Source: Bacillota bacterium
GTDB lineage: Bacteria; Bacillota; Clostridia; DSM-8532
NCBI GenBank assembly: GCA_023415825.1
Contig: JAEZJF010000009.1
Location: forward strand, 93,859-157,858
Length of the DNA stretch: 64,000 nt
Direction of reading: 5' to 3'
Below are positions 8,623 to 17,238 of the stretch, piece by piece. Made by a program: the position numbers and the translations under genes. The notes under the pieces are model-generated. The model was not told where the DNA came from. It made no database searches and saw nothing but the letters and a program-made list of their open reading frames with translations. The first letter of the stretch is position 1; the number at the start of each line of letters is the position of its first letter.

Positions 8623-10074
8623 TTAGTCCATAATGGGCGCAGGAAGCTTTAGCTTAAATATCACAATTTCTCCTTCCTTCTCCTCAGGAGCTTCCAGCAC
8701 CAACCCTTCGTCGGTTAAGCATGAGGTAACAGGCCCATTTCCCGAAACAACGCCTAAAACATTCAAAGAACCCAAGACAGCCTCGACGATCCCCTTATTT
8801 AAAATCTTTACACATATCTTCCGACTTTCAGGAAACCTCATGGAGAACACATAAAGAATATCGTTTTTAACAGTAAAGCGTATCTCTTCGGAAGTGAAAT
8901 CAATAGCCGAATAATTGATAGAATTTAAACCGGGTATGATTGAAGGCCCTTCGCCGCATACCAGGAAAGGCCCTGTATCATAGATGGCTTCCCCATAGGT
9001 TTCAAGCCATTTTCCTATTGAAAGCAGAACTTCCTGTTCTTCCTCGGGTATGGTTCCGTCGGCCCGAGGACCGATGTTCAGCAGCAATGCCCCATTCTTG
9101 CTGACAGTATCGATAAGGTCGCATAACACATCATAGGTTGAACGAAATTTATGTCCTTCGATATATCCCCATGAGTCGTTTGTAATGGTCGCGTCTTTCT
9201 GCCATATCATAGGCCTTACATCATTGATCTGTCCGCACTCGACATCAAGCACGCCACATCCCACCGGCATGGCGTCATGCTTATAGTTAATGGCTACTTC
9301 CATGTTCCATTCCAGCCCGCGATTGTAATAATAGGCGGCAAGCCTTTTTAAATAAGGCTTGAACGCAAGATTCATAATCCATGTGTCAAAGTATATTACC
9401 TGTGGTCTGTATTTATCAATCAGCTCGCAGGTACGTGCAAGCCAATCATCGAGAAACGCTTTATCAGGAGTACAGTCCTGGTAATCGTCATAGGACATTC
9501 TGATTTTAGCCGGGCCATAAAACTCTAGATTATCGGGAACATCGGAATCAAATCTCATCCCTTCGCCCATATAGAAATAATGCTCAGCGCGATGACTGGT
9601 CAGCCCCTCCGACCTTACAGCCTTTCCAAGCTCGCCGATTATATCAATGCCCGGTCCCATCTCCACTGAATTCCATTTGGATAATGCGCTCCCATATATC
9701 TGGAAGCCATCATGGTGTTCTGCAACAGGAACTACATATTGGGCACCGGATGCTTTAAAGAGCTTTACCCATTCCTCAGGGTTGAATTTGTCACATTTGA
9801 ACATGGGGATAAAATCTTTATATCCGAATTGCTTATGGGGCCCATATGTATTGATATGATGCACATACTCAGGGCTCCCTTGAACGTACATGTTTCTGGG
9901 GTACCATTCGCTGCTGAAGGCCGGTACCGAATAAACGCCCCAGTGAATGAATATTCCGAATTTTGCCCTTTGATACCACTTCGGGATCTTAAAATTCTCC
10001 AGCGAATCCCAGGAAGGCTTAAAGCTACCCTCAGAATTCACTTGATCAATTTCCTGCAGAATTTTCTCCACCAT
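8623..10074 (-). CDS. Glycoside hydrolase family 29 alpha-L-fucosidase
   Basis: Retaining fucosidase family. Seen: N-terminal WYQRAKFGIFIHWGVYSVPAF with SSEWYPRNMY, a substrate-site motif EHHDGFQIY, and VIYFDTWIM near residue 230, which contains the Asp expected to be the nucleophile. After the barrel there is a C-terminal beta region. The protein has 483 aa and no signal peptide, so it should work inside the cell. The ATG at 10074 is preferred because GAGAGGTG lies 8 bp before it; a TTG at 10095 is in frame but lacks such a site. It lies between the GPH transporter and the GH95 gene, giving complementary fucosidase linkages (GH29 often alpha-1,3/4 or 1,6, GH95 often alpha-1,2). Confidence 0.93.
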   Translation of the reverse strand: MVEKILQEIDQVNSEGSFKPSWDSLENFKIPKWYQRAKFGIFIHWGVYSVPAFSSEWYPRNMYVQGSPEYVHHINTYGPHKQFGYKDFIPMFKCDKFNPEEWVKLFKASGAQYVVPVAEHHDGFQIYGSALSKWNSVEMGPGIDIIGELGKAVRSEGLTSHRAEHYFYMGEGMRFDSDVPDNLEFYGPAKIRMSYDDYQDCTPDKAFLDDWLARTCELIDKYRPQVIYFDTWIMNLAFKPYLKRLAAYYYNRGLEWNMEVAINYKHDAMPVGCGVLDVECGQINDVRPMIWQKDATITNDSWGYIEGHKFRSTYDVLCDLIDTVSKNGALLLNIGPRADGTIPEEEQEVLLSIGKWLETYGEAIYDTGPFLVCGEGPSIIPGLNSINYSAIDFTSEEIRFTVKNDILYVFSMRFPESRKICVKILNKGIVEAVLGSLNVLGVVSGNGPVTSCLTDEGLVLEAPEEKEGEIVIFKLKLPAPIMD

Positions 10075-10107
10075 TGAGTACACCTCTCTTTTCAATATTA
10101 CCCATTT

Positions 10108-11565
10108 TTAACTGACCTGCTCCTCCGGCTGCAAAGGATCTTCAGATTGGATGTTTATTCCTCTGAGAATGGCGTTCTTTTCAGATATCTCCTGCTCAAT
10201 CTTTTTACTCATAGGAAACATAAGAAGCGGTATTATCCCTATAATCCCCATAACAATAGGCACCAGTCCCGCACCAACTCTGATGCCCCAAATTGCACTT
10301 TCTGTTTGAACTGCAGCTCTTCCATCATATCCGAACCAGCTTATTATATTTGTGAATACGATGGACTGAAAACTCAAAAACGTAGTTGCCATCAAAACCC
10401 CGAGCCCGTTGAATAAACCCGTTTTTCGAATGCCCGTGCGCTGCTCGTTTTCATCAACAAGGGCTCCGCCAATTGGTATATTAGCGGTTCCGCTTAAATA
10501 GAGACTTAGTACGATGAAGGTATAGCATATAATGGCCTGCCAGCCTGTATTGATGACTAAAAGCCCTCCAAAGCCGATAAAGGCCGGTATGTAGGATATA
10601 ATAATGGTGTTCTTGCTGCCAATTTTTTTAATTAATGTGCCTATCAAAGGCATAAGTGTAAGAACTACAATCCCGGGCAGTACATCGGCCAATGTCGCGA
10701 CCAGACCTGACGACCTGAGTACTTTATCCATAAAGAAAAGAAAAGGGGTGAAATAATAATTCATAGATCCTCTGGCAATAACGTTGTAAAGGGTTATTGT
10801 CCAGAACGGTTTGGATTTAATGATTTCCCCTGCTTCTTTCCATGTCTTTCTGACATTGTGATATGCATCAGGCTGCTTAATGTTTTCATATAACTCCCTT
10901 TTGTCCTTAAGCGTACGCAGGGCAAAAACATAAGCCAGGGCATTAACACCCAATACTGCTATGAACACCGGGATAATCAGTTTTCTGTTGCTGTTGCCTA
11001 CAAGGAGCAGTGTGGGAACAAGTGTGCCAAGGAAGCCCAGAACATTTCCGACATAAGATCTGATAACTTCAACATCTATTCTGTCTTCTTTTGTTGGGGC
11101 CGCTATCAGAAAATAGGACTGGTAAGACACTGTGTAAATGGTATAAGCAGAATCGAAAATAAACAATTCAATCAACAGTATAATAAAGATTACCCAATCC
11201 TGCCACGCCGGGCTTGAGAATAGCATGGCAAATGATGCAAACAACATAATTGGCGCTGTTACACGCATTAAGTAAACATATTTTCCTCTGTCAGGCCGAT
11301 ACTTAAATTTATCCACATAAACACCCAACAGCGGATCATTAATCGCGTTCCACAGGTTAAAAAAGAAGTAAATCCAGCCCACATACTTTGGATCCATACC
11401 GATAATATCAGCATAATACTTCAACAGTGCCCCATGGACAATGGTGTTGCCAATGACCGATGCAGGTCCCGGGAGGGCAAGGGCGAACTTTTCTTTTAGC
11501 GGTATGCCGCCCTTGCTGAATTGATAGCTGTTCTTAAAATTCTTGAACGCATTTCGAATATTCAT
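10108..11565 (-). CDS. GPH-family (MelB-like) sugar:cation symporter
   Basis: Polytopic membrane protein of 485 aa with about 12 hydrophobic segments. The N-terminal part KFALALPGPASVIGNTIV and the loop NLWNAINDPLLGVYVDKFKYRPDRGKY match the glycoside-pentoside-hexuronide:cation symporters (MelB, XynB/UidB types), including the N-x-x-x-D-P-x-x-G signature. It should import an intact glycoside or oligosaccharide with Na+ or H+. The start at 11565 is chosen because AGAGGGGTGG lies 8 bp upstream. Being in the same operon as cytosolic glycosidases implies import first and hydrolysis inside. The substrate is inferred only from the neighbours. Confidence 0.9.
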   Translation of the reverse strand: MNIRNAFKNFKNSYQFSKGGIPLKEKFALALPGPASVIGNTIVHGALLKYYADIIGMDPKYVGWIYFFFNLWNAINDPLLGVYVDKFKYRPDRGKYVYLMRVTAPIMLFASFAMLFSSPAWQDWVIFIILLIELFIFDSAYTIYTVSYQSYFLIAAPTKEDRIDVEVIRSYVGNVLGFLGTLVPTLLLVGNSNRKLIIPVFIAVLGVNALAYVFALRTLKDKRELYENIKQPDAYHNVRKTWKEAGEIIKSKPFWTITLYNVIARGSMNYYFTPFLFFMDKVLRSSGLVATLADVLPGIVVLTLMPLIGTLIKKIGSKNTIIISYIPAFIGFGGLLVINTGWQAIICYTFIVLSLYLSGTANIPIGGALVDENEQRTGIRKTGLFNGLGVLMATTFLSFQSIVFTNIISWFGYDGRAAVQTESAIWGIRVGAGLVPIVMGIIGIIPLLMFPMSKKIEQEISEKNAILRGINIQSEDPLQPEEQVS

Positions 11566-11642
11566 CGTGCAATCCACCCCTCTGATCCATATAAACTCAT
11601 ATTCTATCTCCGGCACCCGGTTAAAAAAGTGCCAAACCTTTT

Positions 11643-13103
11643 TTACCAGACTATGGATTGAACAGACCCTATATCCCCACCCCTGAGGGATAGATATCCT
11701 TTATTTTCGGAAATTTCCTGTATGCTGCATTCATACTGATCTTTCAATGCCTCATAGGCCCTCTTTAAATCCGAAGCAAACAAGATGGTGTCGGCATCAA
11801 TGGTCTTCTTATAGGCAAGGCTGAAGCTGCCGTTTTTATAATCATAATGGTAGTTCAAAAGCTCACCGCTTATGCTGTAAGGATAACTTTTTGAAAGAAC
11901 TTTAAAACACGGCCATTTTTCCATTCCCCTTATATAGCTCCAGAAGCTGTCAGACCACCCGTATTTCTCATAAATATTGAATATATACTCTGCAGCAGGC
12001 TCGGTATTTTCATGGGAGTCATAAGCTCCCCATTCGCCTACTATAATTGGAACATTCAACCTTTCCTGAGTACTCCTGTGATTTTCAAAGATGAGACTTA
12101 CGCGTTCGTTATTGGGATAAGCAACATACGGTGTATCGGTTACCAGGTCGTATCCGTGAGGTGAAAAAATAAGGTTGACTCCGTCAATATCTTCAATACC
12201 GCTTCGGACTCCCATATTGCAAAAATAATTAGCTTCCATGAACAAAAACTGATCTTTGGAATGTCTTCTTAGAACTTGGCTGATACGCTTCATGAAAGGA
12301 TTGTAGCAGTTTTTATCATATGCGATGCATAATTCTTCAAAGGAGGCCAGAACTTTGCGGTAGAGATCAATATCACCAAGAGAGCCCAGGATGTCCTCTT
12401 TGACATCAGGGTTAAGCCACAGGGCTCCTAGCTCTTCTACAGGCAAATCAGGCAGTTTCTCCGCTCCATAGGTTGCAAGTATTCTTCCGAATACCTCCTT
12501 GGCAGGAGATCCTATAAAAGGCTCATTCATCACATCATAACCAATGACTGCAACATTATCTTTATAGCGTTCAAAAAGCATCTCCCACATATTGACGTAA
12601 TGGGTCTGGATACCGATACCATCCTCAGCTTTTTTATCAGCCCAAAAATTGTCAAAGGCAGCCTGTACGGCATCGCTGGTAATGTATGCATCACTCCACA
12701 AATTGCTCAACACCTGGTTTTCGAAGCCATCTGTCAAGGTGGCCCACTCTGGTGCTCCATCGCTCATATTAGCCCCATACAGATCCTGGTGCATGTCGAG
12801 GTATACATACATGTTATGCTTACTCACAGTCTCGATCAGCTTGTCAAGCTGCTCCAGGTAGGCCTGGCTATAGATACCGGGCTTTGGTTCTATCCCATCC
12901 CAAAATATTCCCAGGCGGATAAGGGTGGTTCCCATTTGTTTCAAAACATTGAAATCCTCATCGGTCCAATTGTCGTAATAATTCTTCTCCTTTTCCTTAC
13001 AGATAAGGCTGGCTCCTCTGAAAATAACTTCACGCCCGTACTGATCAATTATTTTTGTACCTTTACAACTGAATTTTTGATACGACTGCATCACCATATT
13101 CAT
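11643..13103 (-). CDS. GH5 endoglycoceramidase-like glycosidase
   Basis: Clan-A retaining glycosidase of 486 aa. The combination LGIFWDGIEPKPG, YLDMHQDLYG and SDGAPEWA is characteristic of endoglycoceramidases and related proteins, which split the beta-glycosidic bond between a glycan and ceramide (relatives act on glucosylceramide or steryl glucosides). The general acid is Glu194 in VMNEPF and the nucleophile Glu357 in VGEWGAY; His316/Tyr318 (SPHGYD) also fit the active site. No signal peptide is visible, unlike secreted endoglycoceramidases. It is the first gene of the fucosidase operon, behind a MerR-type promoter at 13272-13302. GAAAGGTTG precedes the ATG. Lipid linkage is likely but not proven; another aryl or alkyl beta-glycoside is possible. 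Confidence 0.85.
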   Translation of the reverse strand: MNMVMQSYQKFSCKGTKIIDQYGREVIFRGASLICKEKEKNYYDNWTDEDFNVLKQMGTTLIRLGIFWDGIEPKPGIYSQAYLEQLDKLIETVSKHNMYVYLDMHQDLYGANMSDGAPEWATLTDGFENQVLSNLWSDAYITSDAVQAAFDNFWADKKAEDGIGIQTHYVNMWEMLFERYKDNVAVIGYDVMNEPFIGSPAKEVFGRILATYGAEKLPDLPVEELGALWLNPDVKEDILGSLGDIDLYRKVLASFEELCIAYDKNCYNPFMKRISQVLRRHSKDQFLFMEANYFCNMGVRSGIEDIDGVNLIFSPHGYDLVTDTPYVAYPNNERVSLIFENHRSTQERLNVPIIVGEWGAYDSHENTEPAAEYIFNIYEKYGWSDSFWSYIRGMEKWPCFKVLSKSYPYSISGELLNYHYDYKNGSFSLAYKKTIDADTILFASDLKRAYEALKDQYECSIQEISENKGYLSLRGGDIGSVQSIVW

Positions 13104-13271
13104 TTCAACCTTTCATAACTTAATTTGACTAAGAAATAAACAGTAACACGAATACATTGGCAAAAAACAAGCAGAAATTTGACATTAAAAACATAACCCA
13201 ATGAAAGAAAAATGAGATATTACTTTGGTGACCTTTTATGACATGTACTATGAAGTCTTTTCGATAGTATA

Positions 13272-13302
13272 ATTATAAACCCTGGTGTAACTCCAGGGTC
13301 AA
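13272..13302 (-). promoter_or_regulatory. MerR-type 19-bp-spacer promoter of the GH5-GH95 operon
   Basis: On the minus strand a -35 TTGACC (13297-13302) and a -10 TATAAT (13272-13277) are separated by exactly 19 bp. The dyad CCCTGGAGTTACACCAGGG fills the spacer region. This over-long spacer with an internal dyad is the hallmark of promoters activated by MerR-family proteins through DNA untwisting. It lies about 165 bp before the GH5 start. Confidence 0.85.
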
Positions 13303-13351
13303 GAGCACGAACTATATTTTAACTCAGAGAGTGTAACCGCCCAGACCAAAT

Positions 13352-14191
13352 TCAGACATTACAATGGCAGTCACCTTTCCTGACAGGTACCCACAGTTGC
13401 AGATGGTTCCGCAGAACATCTTTTTGAAGAAACTGGTTGTAAATGTTTATTTCCAACGTATTTCCGCATATTTCATAACCGTTAGCCATAATCCATTGGC
13501 AAATATCATCATAGTCTTTATCTATTTCATAATACTTATCGTGATTCACAGTAATACACTTGAAAGCGCAAAGTTCTTCCTGAAAGAACACCAACTCTTT
13601 GCTTTCAGTATTGCATGGTCGTGTTGAAACCAAACCGTTATATAAGTAGGAATGGTACTGTGAATTTTTCATATTTTCCGGAGATATGACGGATATAATA
13701 TTTGAGAAGGATATCCAGCTTTTATCTGTAAGAGCCAGGTTCTTCTCTATTTTTTCAGGTAAATCTCTATCTTTGGAATCAAAGATTGATTCAATCAGCA
13801 GTGCCCACATTTTTGGTCTTGTACATAACGATATGCCTTTTGATGAATTGATCTGCCCGATACTCTCGCAAATCATTTTTACTTTCTCTTCCAGCATCAG
13901 TAAGTGCCGTATTTTTTTCCGGATAGACGTTCTCTCTTTTTCCAGAGTCTGCTTTACCTCTTCCAAATCTTCCTGATGCGTCAAAGCCCTTATCTCATCG
14001 AGGGTAAAGTCCAATCCTTTTAAAAGCTTGATGGTGGATAAAATCTCAAACTGTCCTATAAAGTAGAAGCGATATCCATTTTCACGAATTTCAAAGGGCT
14101 TTAAAATATCAAGCTTATCATAATAACGGAGCGTATCGATGGAGAGATCGAAAATCCTAGCCACTTCGCCTATAGTATAATACAGCTTCAT
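13352..14191 (-). CDS. MerR-family regulator with GyrI-like effector domain
   Basis: Residues 1-70 form the winged helix of MerR proteins (YTIGEVARIFDLSIDTLRYYDK, then GYRFYFIGQFEIL). Residues 75-120 are the dimerisation coiled coil. The C-terminal 150 residues end in CGNTLEIN and HLQLWVPV, typical of the GyrI-like/BmrR effector-binding fold that senses small, often amphipathic molecules. The length of 279 aa is normal for BmrR/BltR types. Its own promoter (14219-14249) and the promoter of the downstream GH5 operon share the same operator design, so it probably activates itself and that operon. The inducer may be a glycoside or lipid breakdown product, which is inference. Confidence 0.92.
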   Translation of the reverse strand: MKLYYTIGEVARIFDLSIDTLRYYDKLDILKPFEIRENGYRFYFIGQFEILSTIKLLKGLDFTLDEIRALTHQEDLEEVKQTLEKERTSIRKKIRHLLMLEEKVKMICESIGQINSSKGISLCTRPKMWALLIESIFDSKDRDLPEKIEKNLALTDKSWISFSNIISVISPENMKNSQYHSYLYNGLVSTRPCNTESKELVFFQEELCAFKCITVNHDKYYEIDKDYDDICQWIMANGYEICGNTLEINIYNQFLQKDVLRNHLQLWVPVRKGDCHCNV

Positions 14192-14218
14192 TTTAATTCT
14201 CCCTGTTGCCTTATTAAA

Positions 14219-14249
14219 ATTATAAACCCTGGTGTTGCGCCATGGTCAA
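14219..14249 (-). promoter_or_regulatory. MerR-type 19-bp-spacer promoter of the merR-like gene
   Basis: Minus-strand -35 TTGACC (14244-14249) and -10 TATAAT (14219-14224) are separated by 19 bp reading ATGGCGCAACACCAGGGTT. The half-site ACCAGGGTT is identical to the one in the GH5 operon promoter, and the dyad is slightly less perfect. It indicates autoregulation. Confidence 0.85.
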
Positions 14250-14394
14250 TTGTTTTTATTCGCTTATGTATTAAGTTTATCACTCCATATTTTGTGGTCA
14301 ATGGGAGCTATCAGCATTTTATTTTAAATGTGGATTTTATATTGGAAAATAACATATTTTTTATTAATATGTAATGTAAGGGGGAATGAAGAAA

Positions 14395-15408
14395 ATGAAA
14401 GTTTTTATGATTGGCGGAACAGGTCTGCTCGGCTCTGAAGGGGCAAAAGAATTGATACGCAGAGGCCATGAGGTTGCTTCAATAGCACTGCCCCCTATTC
14501 CTGCAGGAACCAACTTGCCCAAAGAAATGAAATTGTCCTTCGGAAACATTATGGAACTCAACGACGAAGAAATAAAAAAACATATGGAAGGATGCGAAGC
14601 CTTTGTTTTTGCAGCAGGAGTGGATGAAAGACTCGAAGGTCCGCCGCCGATCTATGATATGTTTTACAAGTACAACATAAAGCCCCTGGAGAGACTACTG
14701 AAGATTGCTAAAGAAGTCGGGATCAGGCATTCAGTAGTCCTCGGATCCTATTTTGCATACTTTGACAGGGTATGGAAGGACCTGAAGTTATATGAGACCC
14801 ATCCATACATAAGAAGCCGTGTGGATCAGGCAAACATGGCCCTGTCATTCGCAGATAATGAAATGGATGTCTCTGTTTTGGAATTGCCCTATATATTTGG
14901 CACACAGCCTGGCCGCAAGCCGGTATGGGTTTTCCTGATCGAGCAGATTAAAGCAATGAAAGGTGCCACTTATTACCCAAGGGGCGGCACCACCATGGTC
15001 ACTGTCAGGCAAGTTGGGCAGTGCATTGCAGGAGCATTGGAGAACGGCAGGAGCGGTGGGAATTATCCCGTTGGATATTACAATCTTACGTGGAAGGAAA
15101 TGCTGACTATCATTCATAAGCATATGGGAGTTCCCAATAAGAAGATTATTACTATACCAAAATTAATATATAAACTTGGTATGAAGCGGATGATTGCGGA
15201 AAATCAGAAAAAAGGCACAGAACCAGGTCTCGATTTCATGGGATTGGCAGAAATAATGACCAAGGAAGCATTTATAGACAAAAAAACAATTGTTGAAGAA
15301 TTCGGCGTAGAGGCTGATGATATTGATAAGGCCATCGGTGAGTCAACCAGACTATGTCTTGATATTATGGAGGGCAAGCAAAAGGCCATAGATATGAAAG
15401 GTGAATAA
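14395..15408 (+). CDS. NAD(P)-dependent epimerase/dehydratase-like SDR protein
   Basis: Extended short-chain dehydrogenase fold. The N-terminal Rossmann motif MIGGTGLLGSEGAKELIRRG binds NAD(P). Later segments (VFAAGVDER, GIRHSVVLGSYFAYF, LELPYIFGTQPG) follow the order seen in epimerase-like proteins. The classical YxxxK pair is not clear, so an atypical member is likely and the reaction is unknown. The ATG at 14395 is chosen because AAGGGGG (14378-14384) is 10 bp upstream; the ATG at 14386 would be only one base from it. It is divergent from the merR-like gene and precedes the Gfo/Idh gene on the same strand, possibly in sugar or cyclitol conversion. Confidence 0.8.
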   Translation: MKVFMIGGTGLLGSEGAKELIRRGHEVASIALPPIPAGTNLPKEMKLSFGNIMELNDEEIKKHMEGCEAFVFAAGVDERLEGPPPIYDMFYKYNIKPLERLLKIAKEVGIRHSVVLGSYFAYFDRVWKDLKLYETHPYIRSRVDQANMALSFADNEMDVSVLELPYIFGTQPGRKPVWVFLIEQIKAMKGATYYPRGGTTMVTVRQVGQCIAGALENGRSGGNYPVGYYNLTWKEMLTIIHKHMGVPNKKIITIPKLIYKLGMKRMIAENQKKGTEPGLDFMGLAEIMTKEAFIDKKTIVEEFGVEADDIDKAIGESTRLCLDIMEGKQKAIDMKGE

Positions 15409-15427
15409 CCACCGGTCAAACTTGATC

Positions 15428-15456
15428 TTGACATTATCTATTCCATCGTTTATGTT
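15428..15456 (+). promoter_or_regulatory. Promoter of the Gfo/Idh/MocA gene
   Basis: A consensus -35 TTGACA (15428-15433), a 17-bp spacer and TATGTT (15451-15456) lie 100 bp before the dehydrogenase start. A LacI/cre-like operator begins six bases downstream of the -10 box. Confidence 0.75.
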
Positions 15457-15461
15457 TATCA

Positions 15462-15475
15462 TGTAAACGTTTGCG
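15462..15475 (+). promoter_or_regulatory. LacI-family/CcpA cre-like operator
   Basis: TGTAAACGTTTGCG matches the CcpA cre consensus TGWAANCGNTNWCA at 12 of 14 positions and has the central CG of LacI-family operators. It lies over the expected transcription start, a position that would repress initiation. Carbon-catabolite control or a local LacI-type regulator would fit. Confidence 0.6.
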
Positions 15476-15557
15476 TCATGTAACAGAAAGTCATTTAGTT
15501 TCTATATTTATCCGGGAAAACATATCGTTTTATTTCTATATATAAGGGGGACAAAAA

Positions 15558-16574
15558 ATGACGAGGATAAAAACAGGTATTGTCGGATTAGGTAGACTCG
15601 GATTACATCATGCAATTGATATTAAAAATAATATTCCAGAAGCACAGCTCAGTGCAGCTTGCAGTATTTTTGAAGCGGATGCAGAAAAAGTAAGGGACTG
15701 GGGAATCCAGTTTTATACGGACTATGATGAGATGTTGCAAAAAGCGGATATCGATGCAGTCGTAATTGTCTCTTCTTCTGCAATGCATAAGGAACATGTC
15801 ATAAAAGCGTTAAAAGCTGGAAAACATGTGTTCTGTGAGAAACCTATGGCGCTTAACCTTAAAGAATGCCTGGAGATGGAGAAAATTGTTGATTCATATC
15901 CGGAGCTTGTATTCCAATTGGGATTTATGCGCAGATATGATCCTTCTCTTGCAGAAGCGAAACGTATGATTTGTGAAGGTAAGATTGGACGTCCCGTCAT
16001 GCTTAAGGCGACCAACCTGGATCCAATAACAAGCATACAGGGCTTTATTGATTTTGCGCCTACAAGTGGTGGGGAATTTTTGGACATGGCTATACATGAC
16101 ATTGATTTGGCACTATGGTATCTGGAAGATGAAGTAGACACTATATATGCCGTTGGTAATTCCTATTTAACTCCTGAAGTAATGCAGTACGGAGAATGTG
16201 ATAATGCATTTGCCATTATGAAGTTCAAGAACGGGTCTATGGCATTTTTGCACCCTGGCCGAACCGCCCCCCACGGGCATCACAATGAGATTGAGATCAT
16301 CGGAACGGATGCAACTTTGAAAATAGGTGCAATACCTCGGAAAAACAATATTCAGATTTACAATAGCGAAGGCGTACTGGAAGAATGTATCGGATCTTTT
16401 CAGGAAAGGTACAATGAAGCCTTTCTTCTAGAAAAGAAAGAATTCTTTCACTGCATCATAAGCGGTAAAAAACCAAAATGCGGCGCAAAAGACGGGATTG
16501 CCGCCACCAGAATTGCTTATGCAGCTAATGATGCATACCAAACAGGATTGGTAGTTAAGGTTGAATACAAATAG
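15558..16574 (+). CDS. Gfo/Idh/MocA oxidoreductase, inositol 2-dehydrogenase-like
   Basis: 338 aa. The N-terminal Rossmann domain has IVGLGRLGLHHA at residues 8-19 and the family signature CEKPMALNLKE near residue 95. The C-terminal domain has the motif GGEFLDMAIHDIDLALWYLED, whose HDID supplies the catalytic His/Asp in family members. GLGRLGxxHA and the overall pattern are closest to inositol 2-dehydrogenases (IolG), which oxidise myo-inositol or related sugars with NAD+; other sugar substrates are possible. AAGGGGG precedes the ATG. It has its own promoter with a LacI/cre-like operator, so it is probably carbon-source controlled. Confidence 0.88.
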   Translation: MTRIKTGIVGLGRLGLHHAIDIKNNIPEAQLSAACSIFEADAEKVRDWGIQFYTDYDEMLQKADIDAVVIVSSSAMHKEHVIKALKAGKHVFCEKPMALNLKECLEMEKIVDSYPELVFQLGFMRRYDPSLAEAKRMICEGKIGRPVMLKATNLDPITSIQGFIDFAPTSGGEFLDMAIHDIDLALWYLEDEVDTIYAVGNSYLTPEVMQYGECDNAFAIMKFKNGSMAFLHPGRTAPHGHHNEIEIIGTDATLKIGAIPRKNNIQIYNSEGVLEECIGSFQERYNEAFLLEKKEFFHCIISGKKPKCGAKDGIAATRIAYAANDAYQTGLVVKVEYK

Positions 16575-16634
16575 CTTAGAATTCCGTGTCAGGTATTATT
16601 GCTAGTATTGGGATGATAAAAGCTAATCCGGCTG

Positions 16635-16862
16635 ATGCAAATGCTCCGTACAGCCACCGATACGGCTAGTCGTGAACAAGCTGTAATGATAGCTGTACGG
16701 TTTCCTATTTATACAGCTTCAGCAGTTGACAAATATTATCACGATGATAAAATGGGTGCTGTAAATGAGGTATCAAATACCTTAGGTGTCTCAGTTGGAA
16801 GAGTATACAGATACTTAAGTAAAATAAATAAAGATGTGAAAGTGGAGATGTTTTATGTCTAA
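16635..16862 (+). pseudogene. Short ORF of unknown status before ridA
   Basis: An open frame of 75 codons with no ribosome site at its start. It ends eight bases inside ridA. The C-terminal part (NEVSNTLGVSVGRVYRYLSK) looks like a helix-turn-helix, but the N-terminal part has little protein character and contains the inverted repeat. I do not recognise it. It may be the decayed end of a former regulator, or no gene at all. Confidence 0.25.
16646..16700 (+). promoter_or_regulatory. Long inverted repeat before ridA
   Basis: CCGTACAGC (16646-16654) and GCTGTACGG (16692-16700) are a perfect 9-bp inverted repeat with a 37-nt loop. In the transcript it would form a long-loop hairpin ahead of ridA. 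It is not followed by a T-run. It could be an operator pair or an RNA control element. Confidence 0.4.
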
Positions 16863-17238
16863 GAAAGTGGTTAACGCAGCAGCAGCCCCGGCAACAATAG
16901 GACCTTATTCACATGCCATTGATACTGGACTTGGTTTAATCTTTACATCCGGTCAAATCCCGGTAGACCCTAAAACGGGTGAAATTGTGGAAGGTGGAAT
17001 CGAAGCTCAGACAGAACAAGTGTTTGAAAATTTAAAGGCAGTTCTCGAAGCAGCTGGTACTTCCTTCAGCAAGGTTGTAAAAGCAACGGTGTTCCTACAG
17101 GACTTAAAGCATTTTGCTGTTGTGAATTCAATTTATACTAAGTACCTTGGGGTTGATTCTCCTGCGCGCTCTGCTGTGCAGGTAGCCGGTCTTCCGAAAG
17201 GCTCTATGGTTGAGATTGAGGTTATAGCATTAAAATAG
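16855..17238 (+). CDS. ridA: RidA (YjgF/YER057c/UK114) enamine/imine deaminase
   Basis: 127 aa, full length. Typical motifs: N-terminal APATIGPYSHA, FTSGQIPVDPKTGE, ATVFLQDL, and SPARSAVQVAGLPKGSMVEIEVIA, whose Arg binds the substrate carboxylate and whose Glu activates water. RidA hydrolyses reactive 2-aminoacrylate and related enamines made by PLP enzymes, protecting the cell. Start ATG at 16855 is preceded by AAAGTGGAGATG. It is the last chromosomal gene before the island and is convergent with the tRNA operon whose 3' end is at 17471. Confidence 0.95.
   Translation: MSKKVVNAAAAPATIGPYSHAIDTGLGLIFTSGQIPVDPKTGEIVEGGIEAQTEQVFENLKAVLEAAGTSFSKVVKATVFLQDLKHFAVVNSIYTKYLGVDSPARSAVQVAGLPKGSMVEIEVIALK

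Noticed and set aside
12600..13118. Long plus-strand frames opposite the GH5 gene
   Set aside because: They lack ribosome sites and the opposite strand shows a full-length enzyme with catalytic motifs.
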